From: Crocinitomicaceae bacterium
GTDB lineage: Bacteria; Bacteroidota; Bacteroidia; Flavobacteriales_D; Crocinitomicaceae
DNA length: 53,027 nt
Direction: 5' to 3'
NCBI GenBank assembly: GCA_014762645.1
Contig: JABURP010000045.1
Coordinates: forward strand, 1 to 53,027
Below, piece by piece: positions 17,650 through 26,257 of this stretch (position 1 is the stretch's first letter; each line of letters begins with the position of its first letter). The notes beneath the pieces are model-generated. The model saw nothing but the letters and a program-made list of their open reading frames with translations. It was not told where the DNA came from and made no database searches. The translations under genes were made by a program, and so were the position numbers.

Positions 17650-18132
17650 ATGTTAGACTTAGCACCACATTCACGAGTATGGATATTTCAGGCCAACAGG
17701 TTTTTGAAAGAAAGCGAAGTGACTTTCGTAAAAAATGAAATGCTCCCATTTGTCAAGCAATGGGCTTCACACGGAAACGAGCTGTACGGAGACTTTACCG
17801 TACAAAACGATCTTTTTTTAATTGTTGCAGTAGATGAACAAAGAGCTCCTGCTTCAGGTTGCTCAATAGATACACTCATGCGTAAAATACAGGAAATCGG
17901 TGACGAATTGGGGGTAGATTTTACTGATCGATTAAAGGTAGCTTATGAAGATAATGCCACCAACATCCATCTGGTTACCATGGGCGAGTTTAAACAATTA
18001 ATGAAAAAAGATGAAGTAACCGGCCAAACTACGGTATACAATAATCTCATTGAAAATGTAGGAGATCTAAATGATAAATGGCGAACCAAAGTTGCGGATT
18101 CATGGCATAAAAACCTAGTAGAGGTGTTGTGA
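17650..18132 (+). CDS. Conserved Bacteroidota protein of unknown function
   Basis: A 160-residue soluble protein beginning MLDLAPHSRVWIFQANR and containing FVKQWASHGNEL, ASGCSIDTLM and TVYNNLIENVGD; it ends with WHKNLVEVL. I recognise it as a widely conserved Bacteroidota family that databases often label ABC transporter ATPase. It has no Walker A, signature or Walker B motif, so that label is not supported. The conserved Cys in GCSID and the SHG and WH residues may form a site. The start follows the phosphatase stop by 1 bp, and the stop overlaps the next start by 4 bp (GTGA). Function unknown. Confidence 0.7.
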   Translation: MLDLAPHSRVWIFQANRFLKESEVTFVKNEMLPFVKQWASHGNELYGDFTVQNDLFLIVAVDEQRAPASGCSIDTLMRKIQEIGDELGVDFTDRLKVAYEDNATNIHLVTMGEFKQLMKKDEVTGQTTVYNNLIENVGDLNDKWRTKVADSWHKNLVEVL

Positions 18133-20465
18133 GAATAGTACTCTTCATATCAATTTTTGTTACGGCGAACTCCTGGGCGCAGGAGGTGATCGATCCCAAA
18201 AACTTTGATGTGGAGCTGTTCAATAAGTATATGCTTGAAGAAGCCAATAAACTTAGAAAACGTAACAGGGTTGACACGCTAACTTATGATCACTCTCTGG
18301 ACCAAGCAGCCCAAAACCATGTGGACTACATGGCCGAAAATAAAAGCCTGACTCACTTTCAAAAGGATAAAATTCTCTATAGTCCGTATGATCGGGTGAA
18401 GCATTTTGGTGGAACTCATAATAAAGTAGCAGAAAACATACAACTCATCCCACTCGCCTATAAAGTTGATAAATCAAAAAACAGATTGACCTACCAAAAA
18501 CTGGCAAAAGAAGTCATAGGCACCTGGAAAAAATCGTCCGCTCATTATGAAAATATGATGAACCCAAATTACACAGGTGTTTCGCATACGTATGCGATAG
18601 ATGGAGATGTTCTTTACTGTGTTCAGCTTTTGGCTTCTGCTCCATTTGAAGAAAAATATGCGTTTGAAAAAGGAGACGAGCTCTTAGTAAAAGATAAAAA
18701 GGAGTGTGGAAATTGTAAACGCTATAGAAAAAAAGTGGATAAAGACCAGGGGCATCTAGGTTGGTATTCGGTTTCCAACGATTCTATTTATTATCACAAC
18801 ACAGATATACTATCAGGTTCAAAGAAACGGTTACGAAAAGGAAATTTAAAGCGGTTGTTTTCGGCTAACGGAGCAATTGCTGTAGATGTCATTCATCAGG
18901 AACAATACAGCTGTAGTGGCAATCCAAGTTTCCATAATTCACTCTATTACGACGGGTATTACATAGGTTATGTCAGTAAAGCAAAGCTCAAGAATGATAT
19001 TGACCCCAACCCTGCCCTTGTAAAGATTTTTGTAGGGATGAAGCCAGCCTTTGTAGACACATTTTACCAGGTAGATTTTCACCTTATAAAAAAATGGCGG
19101 CCATGCATGACAGGAATGACCATTTATGTCAATCCGGATTTTTTACAGCCGGAGGAATACTTCCAAATCCCCAAGCCTTCTATTGTTTCCGAAAGTATTG
19201 TAATCAAAGATTCTATTGAAGTTAAAATCCCATTTGAAAGTGGCCAAACGGACGAAGACACTTCCATCTTTCACCCTCTGATCACAATGTTGGACAGCCT
19301 TGAAAAAGAAAAATATAATATCAATTCCATATACTTTGACGGCGTCGCTTCTATTGAAGGTACAGAACAAGGGAATGAACTTCTGTTTCAACGCAGAGGA
19401 GAAATTATTAAAGAATATTTAAAGCGCTATTACCCAAATTACGATTTGAACAGTGAGTTTTATGAAAACTTTGATGATTTCAGAACAGGCCTCGTCAGTA
19501 TGGGAGTGCCAGGGGCCATGAATATGTCTGAAGACAGTCTCCGTCTTTATGCTAATAAACATAGCAATGAGCATGCAGTGGCAAATTTGTTGGATGAAAC
19601 TCGGTACTCGTCCGTGCGGATTGTTTATCAGGATGCTATTCCACTGGAACGTGGAGGTTATGGTTTATCTGTGCAACGTATTCAAGATATGATTAACCAT
19701 AAAGATTATCGGGAAATGATCCCGCTTTATGAACTTCTTGCGAACCAAATTCTTGAAGGAAATCTCGCTAAAAAAGACTCATTACTTGCTCTCGAAATTC
19801 CGGAATCGCCACCTTACGCCAAATTAAACTGGTATGACTTTGTTCTACGTCTTAGTGTTGAGAACGAGCGAGTCACAGAAGAAAAGCTAAGCCAGCTTAA
19901 AGAAATTGGTGCCATAGCCTCAGATGCAGATTATCTGGAGTACCGACTTTTATTTAACATATTCAATGGTGATGAAGCAATAGACGTAAGTGATTTTGCA
20001 GAGGTACACAGTACTATACGCCGTAAACGTCAAAAAGCCTGGATAGAATGTCTGGAGCTGATAATGGGTGTTGAAAACATGCGATATTCAGATGCCATGG
20101 CGGCCCCTATACTGCTTCAAGTAGCATTGAAAAAGAAATTTGACGTCAAGAAAACGTACTTTCTATGTCAGTACCTGATCAAATGGGGGTATACCACAGA
20201 GCCTTACATATTGCTTTCCAAATATGCAAGACGAGGCGGACAAATATCAAAACTCTATAAACAATACCTTAAACTAGCTTATTTCCTTGGACAATTTGAA
20301 CAAAAGAAAGAATGGAAGAGAATACGACATGTGTTCAGGAATCTAGCCGACAATCACCCCGAAGATTTTTGTGATCTCTTCAAATGGCATCAAATGGGTG
20401 TCCGCGCGCTCAACATCCCTGAAATTGCCGAATTGTTTTGTGAAAAATGTCGGGAAGCTCAGTAA
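18129..20465 (+). CDS. Secreted CAP-domain protein with OmpA-like domain and helical C-terminus
   Basis: A 778-residue exported protein starting at a GTG overlapping the previous stop (GTGA). The signal peptide is MRIVLFISIFVTANSWAQ. Residues about 30-180 form a CAP (SCP/PR-1) domain: AQNHVDYMAENKSLTHFQ, NKVAENIQL and GVSHTYAIDGDVLYCVQL. A middle region carries a CxxC (KECGNCKRY). Residues about 357-440 look like an OmpA-C peptidoglycan-binding fold, with IPFESGQTDED, a central helix and NELLFQRRGEIIKEYLK. The last 280 residues are mostly helical and end in a second CxxC (FCEKCREAQ). No T9SS tail is present. It may sit in the periplasm on peptidoglycan; its activity is unknown. Confidence 0.75.
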   Translation: MRIVLFISIFVTANSWAQEVIDPKNFDVELFNKYMLEEANKLRKRNRVDTLTYDHSLDQAAQNHVDYMAENKSLTHFQKDKILYSPYDRVKHFGGTHNKVAENIQLIPLAYKVDKSKNRLTYQKLAKEVIGTWKKSSAHYENMMNPNYTGVSHTYAIDGDVLYCVQLLASAPFEEKYAFEKGDELLVKDKKECGNCKRYRKKVDKDQGHLGWYSVSNDSIYYHNTDILSGSKKRLRKGNLKRLFSANGAIAVDVIHQEQYSCSGNPSFHNSLYYDGYYIGYVSKAKLKNDIDPNPALVKIFVGMKPAFVDTFYQVDFHLIKKWRPCMTGMTIYVNPDFLQPEEYFQIPKPSIVSESIVIKDSIEVKIPFESGQTDEDTSIFHPLITMLDSLEKEKYNINSIYFDGVASIEGTEQGNELLFQRRGEIIKEYLKRYYPNYDLNSEFYENFDDFRTGLVSMGVPGAMNMSEDSLRLYANKHSNEHAVANLLDETRYSSVRIVYQDAIPLERGGYGLSVQRIQDMINHKDYREMIPLYELLANQILEGNLAKKDSLLALEIPESPPYAKLNWYDFVLRLSVENERVTEEKLSQLKEIGAIASDADYLEYRLLFNIFNGDEAIDVSDFAEVHSTIRRKRQKAWIECLELIMGVENMRYSDAMAAPILLQVALKKKFDVKKTYFLCQYLIKWGYTTEPYILLSKYARRGGQISKLYKQYLKLAYFLGQFEQKKEWKRIRHVFRNLADNHPEDFCDLFKWHQMGVRALNIPEIAELFCEKCREAQ

Positions 20466-20519
20466 ATTCAATAGCTTCCTATATCTAGATTTTCTTAATG
20501 AGATTTTCACGCGTTGTCG

Positions 20520-20549
20520 TTGGGTGTTAATCAGTAATTTTTAGTTTTG
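20520..20549 (+). promoter_or_regulatory. Promoter of the first MscS-type channel gene
   Basis: TTG at 20520-20522 and TAGTTTTG at 20542-20549 are spaced by 19 nt. The -7 box forms the left arm of a perfect 15-nt palindrome (AGTTTTG-T-CAAAACT, 20543-20557). Confidence 0.6.
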
Positions 20550-20563
20550 TCAAAACTTTCACT

Positions 20564-21727
20564 ATGGAATTTTGGGAAACAGAATATTACGGGAATACAG
20601 TTTTAGAATATGCTATCTGCCTGGGAATCATACTGGGTTCGGTAATTGCAGCAAAAATTCTCTATTGGTTGTCCAGCAATGTTATCAAAAAATTAACCAA
20701 GAAAACCAAAACAAAATTAGACGACATCATTGTCGATAAAATAGAAGAGCCCGTAATGTTCGGACTCGTATTGGCGGCTTCCTGGTATGCTTTGCTTAAC
20801 TTGAATTACCCAATAACAACCGTTGTAGGAATCCATCATGAGACAGGAGACTGGGTAAAATGGAAAGAAATTTCACCTGCTGAAATGGCAGATTATGCCA
20901 AACATTCCTACTCATGGGTAAGAAACTTTATTCGTAACCTCTTTAATTTTTTAATTGTCATCAATGTTACCTGGCTAATTGCCCGACTGCTGGATGCATT
21001 GATTGAAGAATATATAGTTCCAATTACAGAAAAGTCAAAATCTGATCTTGATGACCAGTTGCTCCCAATTGTAAGAAAAGGATTAAAAATAATCATCTGG
21101 ACACTTGGTATCGTAGTTGGACTAAATAATGCCGGTTATAATGTTGGAGCAGTAATTGCCGGACTTGGTATTGGTGGTTTAGCATTTGCACTGGCTGCTC
21201 AGGATACCGTTAAAAATTTCTTTGGAGGAATTATGATCTTCGCAGACAAACCGTTTCAAGTTGGTGAACGGATTCAAATCGGAGGTATTGATGGTACCGT
21301 GAAAGAAATTGGTATACGAAGCACACGGATTGAAACCCTTGCCGGACGTATCGTAACGGTTCCAAACTCTAAATTCTCGGATGACGCCGTTGAAAACGTA
21401 GATCTTGAACCAACGCGTAAAGTGGTTTTGAATCTTGGTTTAATCTATGATACTACTGCCGAACAAATGGAACAGGCTATGCAGATTTTACGAGAGATTC
21501 ATACAGAACACAAAAACAATGATTTTGTCACAGAAGACATGCACATGGGGTTCAATTCCTTTGGAGATTTTTCACTGGGAATTATCGTGATCTATTATAT
21601 TAAAAAAGGAGCTGATATTCTGGAAACACAAACCAAAATGAACCTTACCATTTTAAAACGCTTTAATGAAGCAGGTTTAGAAATGGCCTTTCCTACTCAG
21701 ACAATTTATCATCAACAAATGAAATAG
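20564..21727 (+). CDS. MscS-family mechanosensitive channel (387 residues)
   Basis: Opens under membrane tension to release solutes on hypo-osmotic shock. Four hydrophobic segments occur at about 13-35, 63-80, 123-145 and 168-190. The last runs into the pore helix with Gly/Ala packing (AVIAGLGIGGLAFALAAQDTVKNFFGG), the MscS signature. It is followed by the beta domain (FQVGERIQIGGIDGTVKEIG) and VPNSKFSDDAVEN, then the cytoplasmic C-terminal vestibule. One more helix than E. coli MscS is present. It is monocistronic, with its own promoter and a strong terminator directly after the stop. It is distinct in sequence from the two other channels in the window. Confidence 0.92.
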   Translation: MEFWETEYYGNTVLEYAICLGIILGSVIAAKILYWLSSNVIKKLTKKTKTKLDDIIVDKIEEPVMFGLVLAASWYALLNLNYPITTVVGIHHETGDWVKWKEISPAEMADYAKHSYSWVRNFIRNLFNFLIVINVTWLIARLLDALIEEYIVPITEKSKSDLDDQLLPIVRKGLKIIIWTLGIVVGLNNAGYNVGAVIAGLGIGGLAFALAAQDTVKNFFGGIMIFADKPFQVGERIQIGGIDGTVKEIGIRSTRIETLAGRIVTVPNSKFSDDAVENVDLEPTRKVVLNLGLIYDTTAEQMEQAMQILREIHTEHKNNDFVTEDMHMGFNSFGDFSLGIIVIYYIKKGADILETQTKMNLTILKRFNEAGLEMAFPTQTIYHQQMK

Positions 21728-21731
21728 ATAC

Positions 21732-21766
21732 AAAAAAGCCGCCGGAACCATCCAGCGGCTTTTTTT
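21732..21766. terminator. Bidirectional Rho-independent terminator
   Basis: The inverted repeat AAAAAAGCCGC / GCGGCTTTTTT (11 bp, 12-nt loop) lies between the converging MscS and DUF2541-like genes. It gives a U-run on both strands. Confidence 0.9.
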
Positions 21767-21789
21767 CAATTGTTAATTTATTATGGGTA

Positions 21790-22218
21790 TTAATGTTTTC
21801 CAAATAGCGTTACTACCGCCCGGCCTTTTCCTACTGGTACTGATTTATAATTCAGCTTTACTTTTTTAATGATTCTTTTATTTCCTGGCAGGTCTATAAT
21901 TCTGGTAAATGTTCCCGGTGCAAACTTCTTATTAAACACTACATTCTTATTGGTTCCATTTCCGAATATGATGTTAATGTTTAGTAAGTGTATCGGCGCC
22001 TTCATAACCTTAAGTCTTAACTTGGTAAATGCCCCTTTTGTAACGGTAACAATGATTTCATCATGTTCAGCTTGCATATTAACAACGCGCGAACCAAGCT
22101 GTACCCAGTCATCTTTCGGTTGAAACCGCAATCCGTCTTCATGAAGGTCTTGTGACGCAAAAGAAATGCCACTTAACATCAAAATAAGGCTCAGGGTTAA
22201 CATTTTAAATGCTTTCAT
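21790..22218 (-). CDS. Secreted DUF2541-like protein
   Basis: A 142-residue exported protein with signal peptide MKAFKMLTLSLILMLSGISFAS. The mature part is all-beta: WVQLGSRVVN, HDEIIVTVTKGAFTKLRLKV, IIFGNGTNKN, RIIDLPGNKRIIKKV and AVVTLFGKH. The WVxLG, FGNG and IDLPGxxRxI patterns resemble DUF2541, a periplasmic family without known activity. It is transcribed alone, converging on the MscS gene with a shared terminator between them. The basic mature protein (many Lys and Arg) might bind anionic polymers, which is only a suggestion. Confidence 0.65.
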   Translation of the reverse strand: MKAFKMLTLSLILMLSGISFASQDLHEDGLRFQPKDDWVQLGSRVVNMQAEHDEIIVTVTKGAFTKLRLKVMKAPIHLLNINIIFGNGTNKNVVFNKKFAPGTFTRIIDLPGNKRIIKKVKLNYKSVPVGKGRAVVTLFGKH

Positions 22219-22610
22219 AATATAGGTGTTTATAGTTCTTTAATCTTTATTGAATCATACCAATATACAAATTTCGTGGATACAGATTTACAAACTTCAG
22301 AGCCTGTAACCGTCTACCCGACACAGGTTATACCACATAAATCAGGCCACTTTTGGTAAAGAACAATATTTACCCTTTTAGACTAAATTAATTCAGAAAG
22401 GTTTAAGTAGACATATAAAACAATGGATTACGCAGTTTTTTCAGTGGTTTATAGAAGAAATAAATAAAGACACCACTCAAATGAAGTTAGACACATTTAA
22501 TTATTTATAATTTTTAACTTTTTTAACGGTGTGGGGATTTCTTAATTTGTAATTTTGAACGCTATACTATACAGGTAGTATCAAATCTCGTCACTTGTCG
22601 GGAATTAAAT
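22219..22610. other. Intergenic region before gldF
   Basis: 392 bp of AT-rich DNA between the divergent DUF2541-like and gldF genes. I find no credible coding frame or RNA gene. It holds a -7 box TAATTTTG (22550-22557) 53 nt before the gldF ATG, without an obvious -33 TTTG. Just after the likely transcription start is a small perfect hairpin, ATACTA-TACAGG-TAGTAT (22564-22581). Confidence 0.5.
22550..22557 (+). promoter_or_regulatory. Promoter -7 box of gldF
   Basis: TAATTTTG is an exact TAnnTTTG match. No clear -33 element is seen 17-20 nt upstream. A 6-bp hairpin follows at the predicted 5' end of the transcript. Confidence 0.45.
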
Positions 22611-23342
22611 ATGAGAGCACTCTATTTAAAAGAAATACGCAGTTTTTTAAGTTCGATAATCGGCTATATTTTTATCGCCATTTATTTGATCTTGAATTCG
22701 CTATTCCTATGGGTATTTTCCTACGAAACAAATATTTTACAAGGCGGAACAGCGGATCTTTTTCCCTTTTTCACCATAAGTCCAATCATCTTTATCATAC
22801 TAATTCCGGCAATTACCATGCGGTCATTCTCTGAAGAGAAACGTACCGGTACAATTGAATTGCTTTTTACACGACCTATTTCAGACGTGACGATTATTCT
22901 GGCTAAATATCTTGCTGGATTGACCCTGGTACTGATTTCGATCTTACCTACTCTAATATATTACTACACGGTTCATGCATTAGGGGATCCTGTAGGCATT
23001 GTAGATGATGGAGCAACGATCACTTCATATATTGGTTTGTTTTTCGTTGGTGCTTGCCTGGTGGCCGTTGGCATCTTTTCATCAAGTGTTACCAATAGCC
23101 AAATAGTATCCTTCATTCTTGCCATGTTTATGTCATGGTTCTTGTTTTTAGGTCTTGACTTACTCGCAGTTTACAGTCAATTTGGTGGCTTGGATTACTT
23201 TATAAGAAATCTAGGCATAATGGAACACTACGAGTCCATTCAGCGAGGTGTTCTCGACACGCGGGATATACTGTATTTTATTAGTTTCACCTTGGTGTTT
23301 TTAATCTTAACCAAACTTGTACTACACGCAAGAAAATGGTAA
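22611..23342 (+). CDS. gldF: Gliding motility ABC transporter permease GldF
   Basis: A 243-residue ABC-2 type permease with six membrane segments. Landmarks are the N-terminal MRALYLKEIRSFLSS, AITMRSFSEEKRTGTIELLF between segments 2 and 3, and NSQIVSFILAMFMSW. This pattern with gldG immediately downstream (1-bp gap) identifies GldF. In Flavobacterium johnsoniae, GldA, GldF and GldG form an ABC transporter needed for gliding in some backgrounds, but its substrate is unknown. The ATPase partner GldA is not in this window; the NatA-like ATPase at 14401 has its own permease and is not an obvious partner. Confidence 0.88.
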   Translation: MRALYLKEIRSFLSSIIGYIFIAIYLILNSLFLWVFSYETNILQGGTADLFPFFTISPIIFIILIPAITMRSFSEEKRTGTIELLFTRPISDVTIILAKYLAGLTLVLISILPTLIYYYTVHALGDPVGIVDDGATITSYIGLFFVGACLVAVGIFSSSVTNSQIVSFILAMFMSWFLFLGLDLLAVYSQFGGLDYFIRNLGIMEHYESIQRGVLDTRDILYFISFTLVFLILTKLVLHARKW

Positions 23343-23343
23343 A

Positions 23344-25110
23344 ATGACAGACGAAAAAAAGAAAAAATATAATCCGTCTACTGATATACTAACTCATGTT
23401 GGTGTAATCGCCATTATCTTTTTGGTGAACTACATTCTTTCATTTTCATTTGGAAGATTTGACCTCACTGAAGACAAACGTTATTCCCTGTCAGATCAAA
23501 CTATTGACCTCTTGCAAAATGAAGAACGAATCAACGACCGGATTTTCTTTAAAGTTTATTTAGACGGAGATCTACCTGCGGATATCAAAAAAATCAGGAA
23601 TTCCATCCAGGAAATGCTGGATGAGTTTATCGTGTATGCCGGGGATAACATTCAATACGAGTTTATTGATCCTGACGGAACAGATGATGAAGATTACAAT
23701 CTGGAGGTTCAGAATCAACTGGCGCAACAAGGCTTGCAATGGTGTGAAATTGACTTGATGAGTTCCAGTGAGCGGAAACAACAAATTATATGGCCGGGTG
23801 CTATTATTGAATACAAGGGCACCACTATGGAGACCGTTCAATTTTTCCGAGGAGGAAAGATCACAAACGAACAACAGTTAAGACAACTGGCTAGAAAAAC
23901 AATCTCTAAACTTGAGTATACACTGGTGTCTGCCATTCGACGAGTTACGGCAAAAGCTAAAAAAACGATTTCCTTTTTACACGGACATGGAGAATTACAC
24001 GAACACGAAACTAAGGATGTTCGAAAAGATCTCGGTGAATATTATATGATTGATGAAGTAGAAATCAACGGTCAAATACATGCACTTGACAATACGGATG
24101 CTTTAATTATTGCACAGCCAAAGAGACGATTCTCTGAGAAGGACAAGTTCGTTATTGATCAGTACATTATGCGCGGAGGAAGAGTGTTGTGGTTTGTAGA
24201 CCCCCTCACAGTCCCAAGAGATTCTCTGTATAAAACCGGCCAAACCTTAGGTCTTTCATCTAATCTCAATATTGAAAAAGATATGATCTACAAGTACGGT
24301 GTCCGCCTCAATACTGATGTCATAGTAGATGAAAAATGCGGTCCGCTTTATATTCCTCAAAGCAAAGAAATTGTGGATTGGTACTTTTATCCGTTATTAG
24401 AAAGAGAAGAACACCTCATCACCAGTAATATTGACCCTGTGCGAGGACAATACAGTAGCTCCCTTGACATTGTCAACGAATCAGATAAAGATGTAACTAA
24501 GACCGTAATCCTAAAATCATCCTATAACTCACGTATATTCAAGGCTCCGGCGCGAATTAATTATATGATTACTTCCGCCAAACCGGATTTTTACGATCCA
24601 ACCCAGGGTGATTTCCCGGTGGCAGTTCTATTAGAAGGAAAATTCACTTCGGCATTTGAAAACAGACCTATTTCACAAGCTTTCTTGAATTCCCCGGACT
24701 ATAACACCAAGTTTAAAAGTGATTCAACCAAAATGCTGGTTGTAGCTGACGGAGATATTATTCGCAATGATGTATTGGATTCAATGTGGACCGGAGATCG
24801 TTGGATTTATCAATTTGTGCCAATTCATGCTGATATGTACGGTGTAACTGAACCAGACGGCACTCCGAAGTATGCTTATGGAAACAAAGACTTTGTTTTA
24901 AATGCCGTGGATTATTTACTCGACGACTACTCTCTGATTGATATACGCACAAAATCCATTACGCTAAGGAAACTTAACGACGCTAAGATTGTCGAGGAAA
25001 AAGAGCTTTGGAGGTTTATCAATATCGCCATTCCATTGTTTGCTTTACTTATACTGGCAGGCATTATGCTTATACTGCGCAAACGAAAATATGCTACTGG
25101 CAGGGTATAA
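23344..25110 (+). CDS. gldG: Gliding motility ABC transporter auxiliary protein GldG
   Basis: A 588-residue protein anchored at both ends. A cytoplasmic N-tail (MTDEKKKKYNPS) precedes a membrane helix at about 14-34. A large extracytoplasmic region contains FDLTEDKRYSLSDQT, the conserved start of the Gldg domain, and FLHGHGELHEHE. A C-terminal helix (INIAIPLFALLILAGIMLIL) is followed by a basic tail. The start was set at the ATG at 23344, 1 bp after the gldF stop, because the frame upstream lies inside gldF. It is associated with the GldF permease. Possibly a sugar-binding-like or GATase-like fold; the substrate is not known. Confidence 0.88.
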   Translation: MTDEKKKKYNPSTDILTHVGVIAIIFLVNYILSFSFGRFDLTEDKRYSLSDQTIDLLQNEERINDRIFFKVYLDGDLPADIKKIRNSIQEMLDEFIVYAGDNIQYEFIDPDGTDDEDYNLEVQNQLAQQGLQWCEIDLMSSSERKQQIIWPGAIIEYKGTTMETVQFFRGGKITNEQQLRQLARKTISKLEYTLVSAIRRVTAKAKKTISFLHGHGELHEHETKDVRKDLGEYYMIDEVEINGQIHALDNTDALIIAQPKRRFSEKDKFVIDQYIMRGGRVLWFVDPLTVPRDSLYKTGQTLGLSSNLNIEKDMIYKYGVRLNTDVIVDEKCGPLYIPQSKEIVDWYFYPLLEREEHLITSNIDPVRGQYSSSLDIVNESDKDVTKTVILKSSYNSRIFKAPARINYMITSAKPDFYDPTQGDFPVAVLLEGKFTSAFENRPISQAFLNSPDYNTKFKSDSTKMLVVADGDIIRNDVLDSMWTGDRWIYQFVPIHADMYGVTEPDGTPKYAYGNKDFVLNAVDYLLDDYSLIDIRTKSITLRKLNDAKIVEEKELWRFINIAIPLFALLILAGIMLILRKRKYATGRV

Positions 25111-25125
25111 AAAAGTCAAAATCAC

Positions 25126-26163
25126 ATGAAGAATTTTAAAGTAATTATTGTCATTCTTATTGCAGGAGGATTAGGTCTTTGGGCATTTATGCTGGCCAAT
25201 AAAGAGGACAGTTCATCCAAAATGTCAGATGAAGCATTATCTGATTTTGCCATTGAGGATACGGCTAGTATTGATAAACTGATCCTCACAGATACAGAAG
25301 GAAACAAAGGAGTGACATTGATTCGCCAGGGAGTTGAATGGACAACCGAAGATGGAGAGTGCGTACAGCAACATCTGGTTCAAACAATCCTGATGACCAT
25401 TAAAAGGATCATGGTAAAATCTCCGGTTCCTAAAAGCAGTATTGAAACGGTAAATAAAAACCTCACTACGCACCACCGTAAAGTACAGATTTATCAAAAT
25501 GGCGAGCTGAAAAAGACGTGGTACGTGGGACAACCAACACAGGATCAATACGGTACTTACATGCTTTTGAAAGACCCAGAAAAAGGAAAATCACCGGAAC
25601 CATTTATTATGCATTTACCAAATATGCACGGCAACCTGGAAACACGCTTCATTACTAATCCTTTAGAATTTGAATGTACGGATGTATTTGTTTACAATCC
25701 GCTGGAGATAAAAACCATTGATGTACAATTGCCAGATTCTTCCCAGTATAATTTTAAGATTACAGCACTTGGAAAAAATGAATTTAACTTAAGCTCAAAT
25801 GGAAAATCCATTCCAAATTTTGATACAGTGAACGTGCGTAACTATATTTTAGGATTCAAGAAAATCCATTTCGAGCAACATAATTATCTCATCAACCAAA
25901 AATCAGCTGACAGCTTAAAAAGCACTACTCCCTGGTATATCATTGAGGTAACAGATAAAGAAGGAGAATCCAGACGTATACGTTGCTTCCGTAAAAAAAT
26001 GACATACGAACGTTACGATTATGACGGCAATCTTATCATTTATGACAGGGATCGACTATGGGTAGAACTTAGTGACGGTAGACTGGTTGTTGGTCAATTC
26101 TATGTTTTTGATAAGATTTTAAGGGATCTTCGTTATTTTTTAAAGTCTAAACAACCGTCATAA
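25126..26163 (+). CDS. DUF4340 protein of the gldFG operon
   Basis: A 345-residue protein with a single N-terminal membrane anchor (FKVIIVILIAGGLGLWAFML, residues 3-22) and a large extracytoplasmic part. The DUF4340 pattern is visible: an IDKLILTDTEGNKGVTLIR strand pair, GVEWTTEDGECV, and a repeat of similar beta-rich units with WYVGQPTQDQYGTYMLL. DUF4340 proteins commonly follow Gldg-family genes in ABC export loci, and here the gene starts 15 bp after gldG. It is therefore likely the third subunit of the transporter, contributing a periplasmic domain. No enzymatic motif is seen. Confidence 0.8.
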   Translation: MKNFKVIIVILIAGGLGLWAFMLANKEDSSSKMSDEALSDFAIEDTASIDKLILTDTEGNKGVTLIRQGVEWTTEDGECVQQHLVQTILMTIKRIMVKSPVPKSSIETVNKNLTTHHRKVQIYQNGELKKTWYVGQPTQDQYGTYMLLKDPEKGKSPEPFIMHLPNMHGNLETRFITNPLEFECTDVFVYNPLEIKTIDVQLPDSSQYNFKITALGKNEFNLSSNGKSIPNFDTVNVRNYILGFKKIHFEQHNYLINQKSADSLKSTTPWYIIEVTDKEGESRRIRCFRKKMTYERYDYDGNLIIYDRDRLWVELSDGRLVVGQFYVFDKILRDLRYFLKSKQPS

Positions 26164-26209
26164 TCTTGGAATCCAAAAATTAAAAAAATCGCGGTACAAT
26201 CTGTAAACA

Positions 26210-26240
26210 TTGGGTTATTCACTCGATTTACGTACTTTTG
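26210..26240 (+). promoter_or_regulatory. Promoter of the cysteine desulfurase gene
   Basis: TTG (26210-26212) and TACTTTTG (26233-26240) are spaced by 20 nt, and the ATG follows 17 nt later at 26258. The longer frame beginning at 26210 starts in the -33 box, so that start is rejected. Confidence 0.6.
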
Positions 26241-26257
26241 CCAATCAAATTCTGACT

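Noticed and set aside
17650-18132. ABC transporter ATPase label for the small protein
   Set aside because: No nucleotide-binding motif can be seen; the label appears to be inherited rather than supported.
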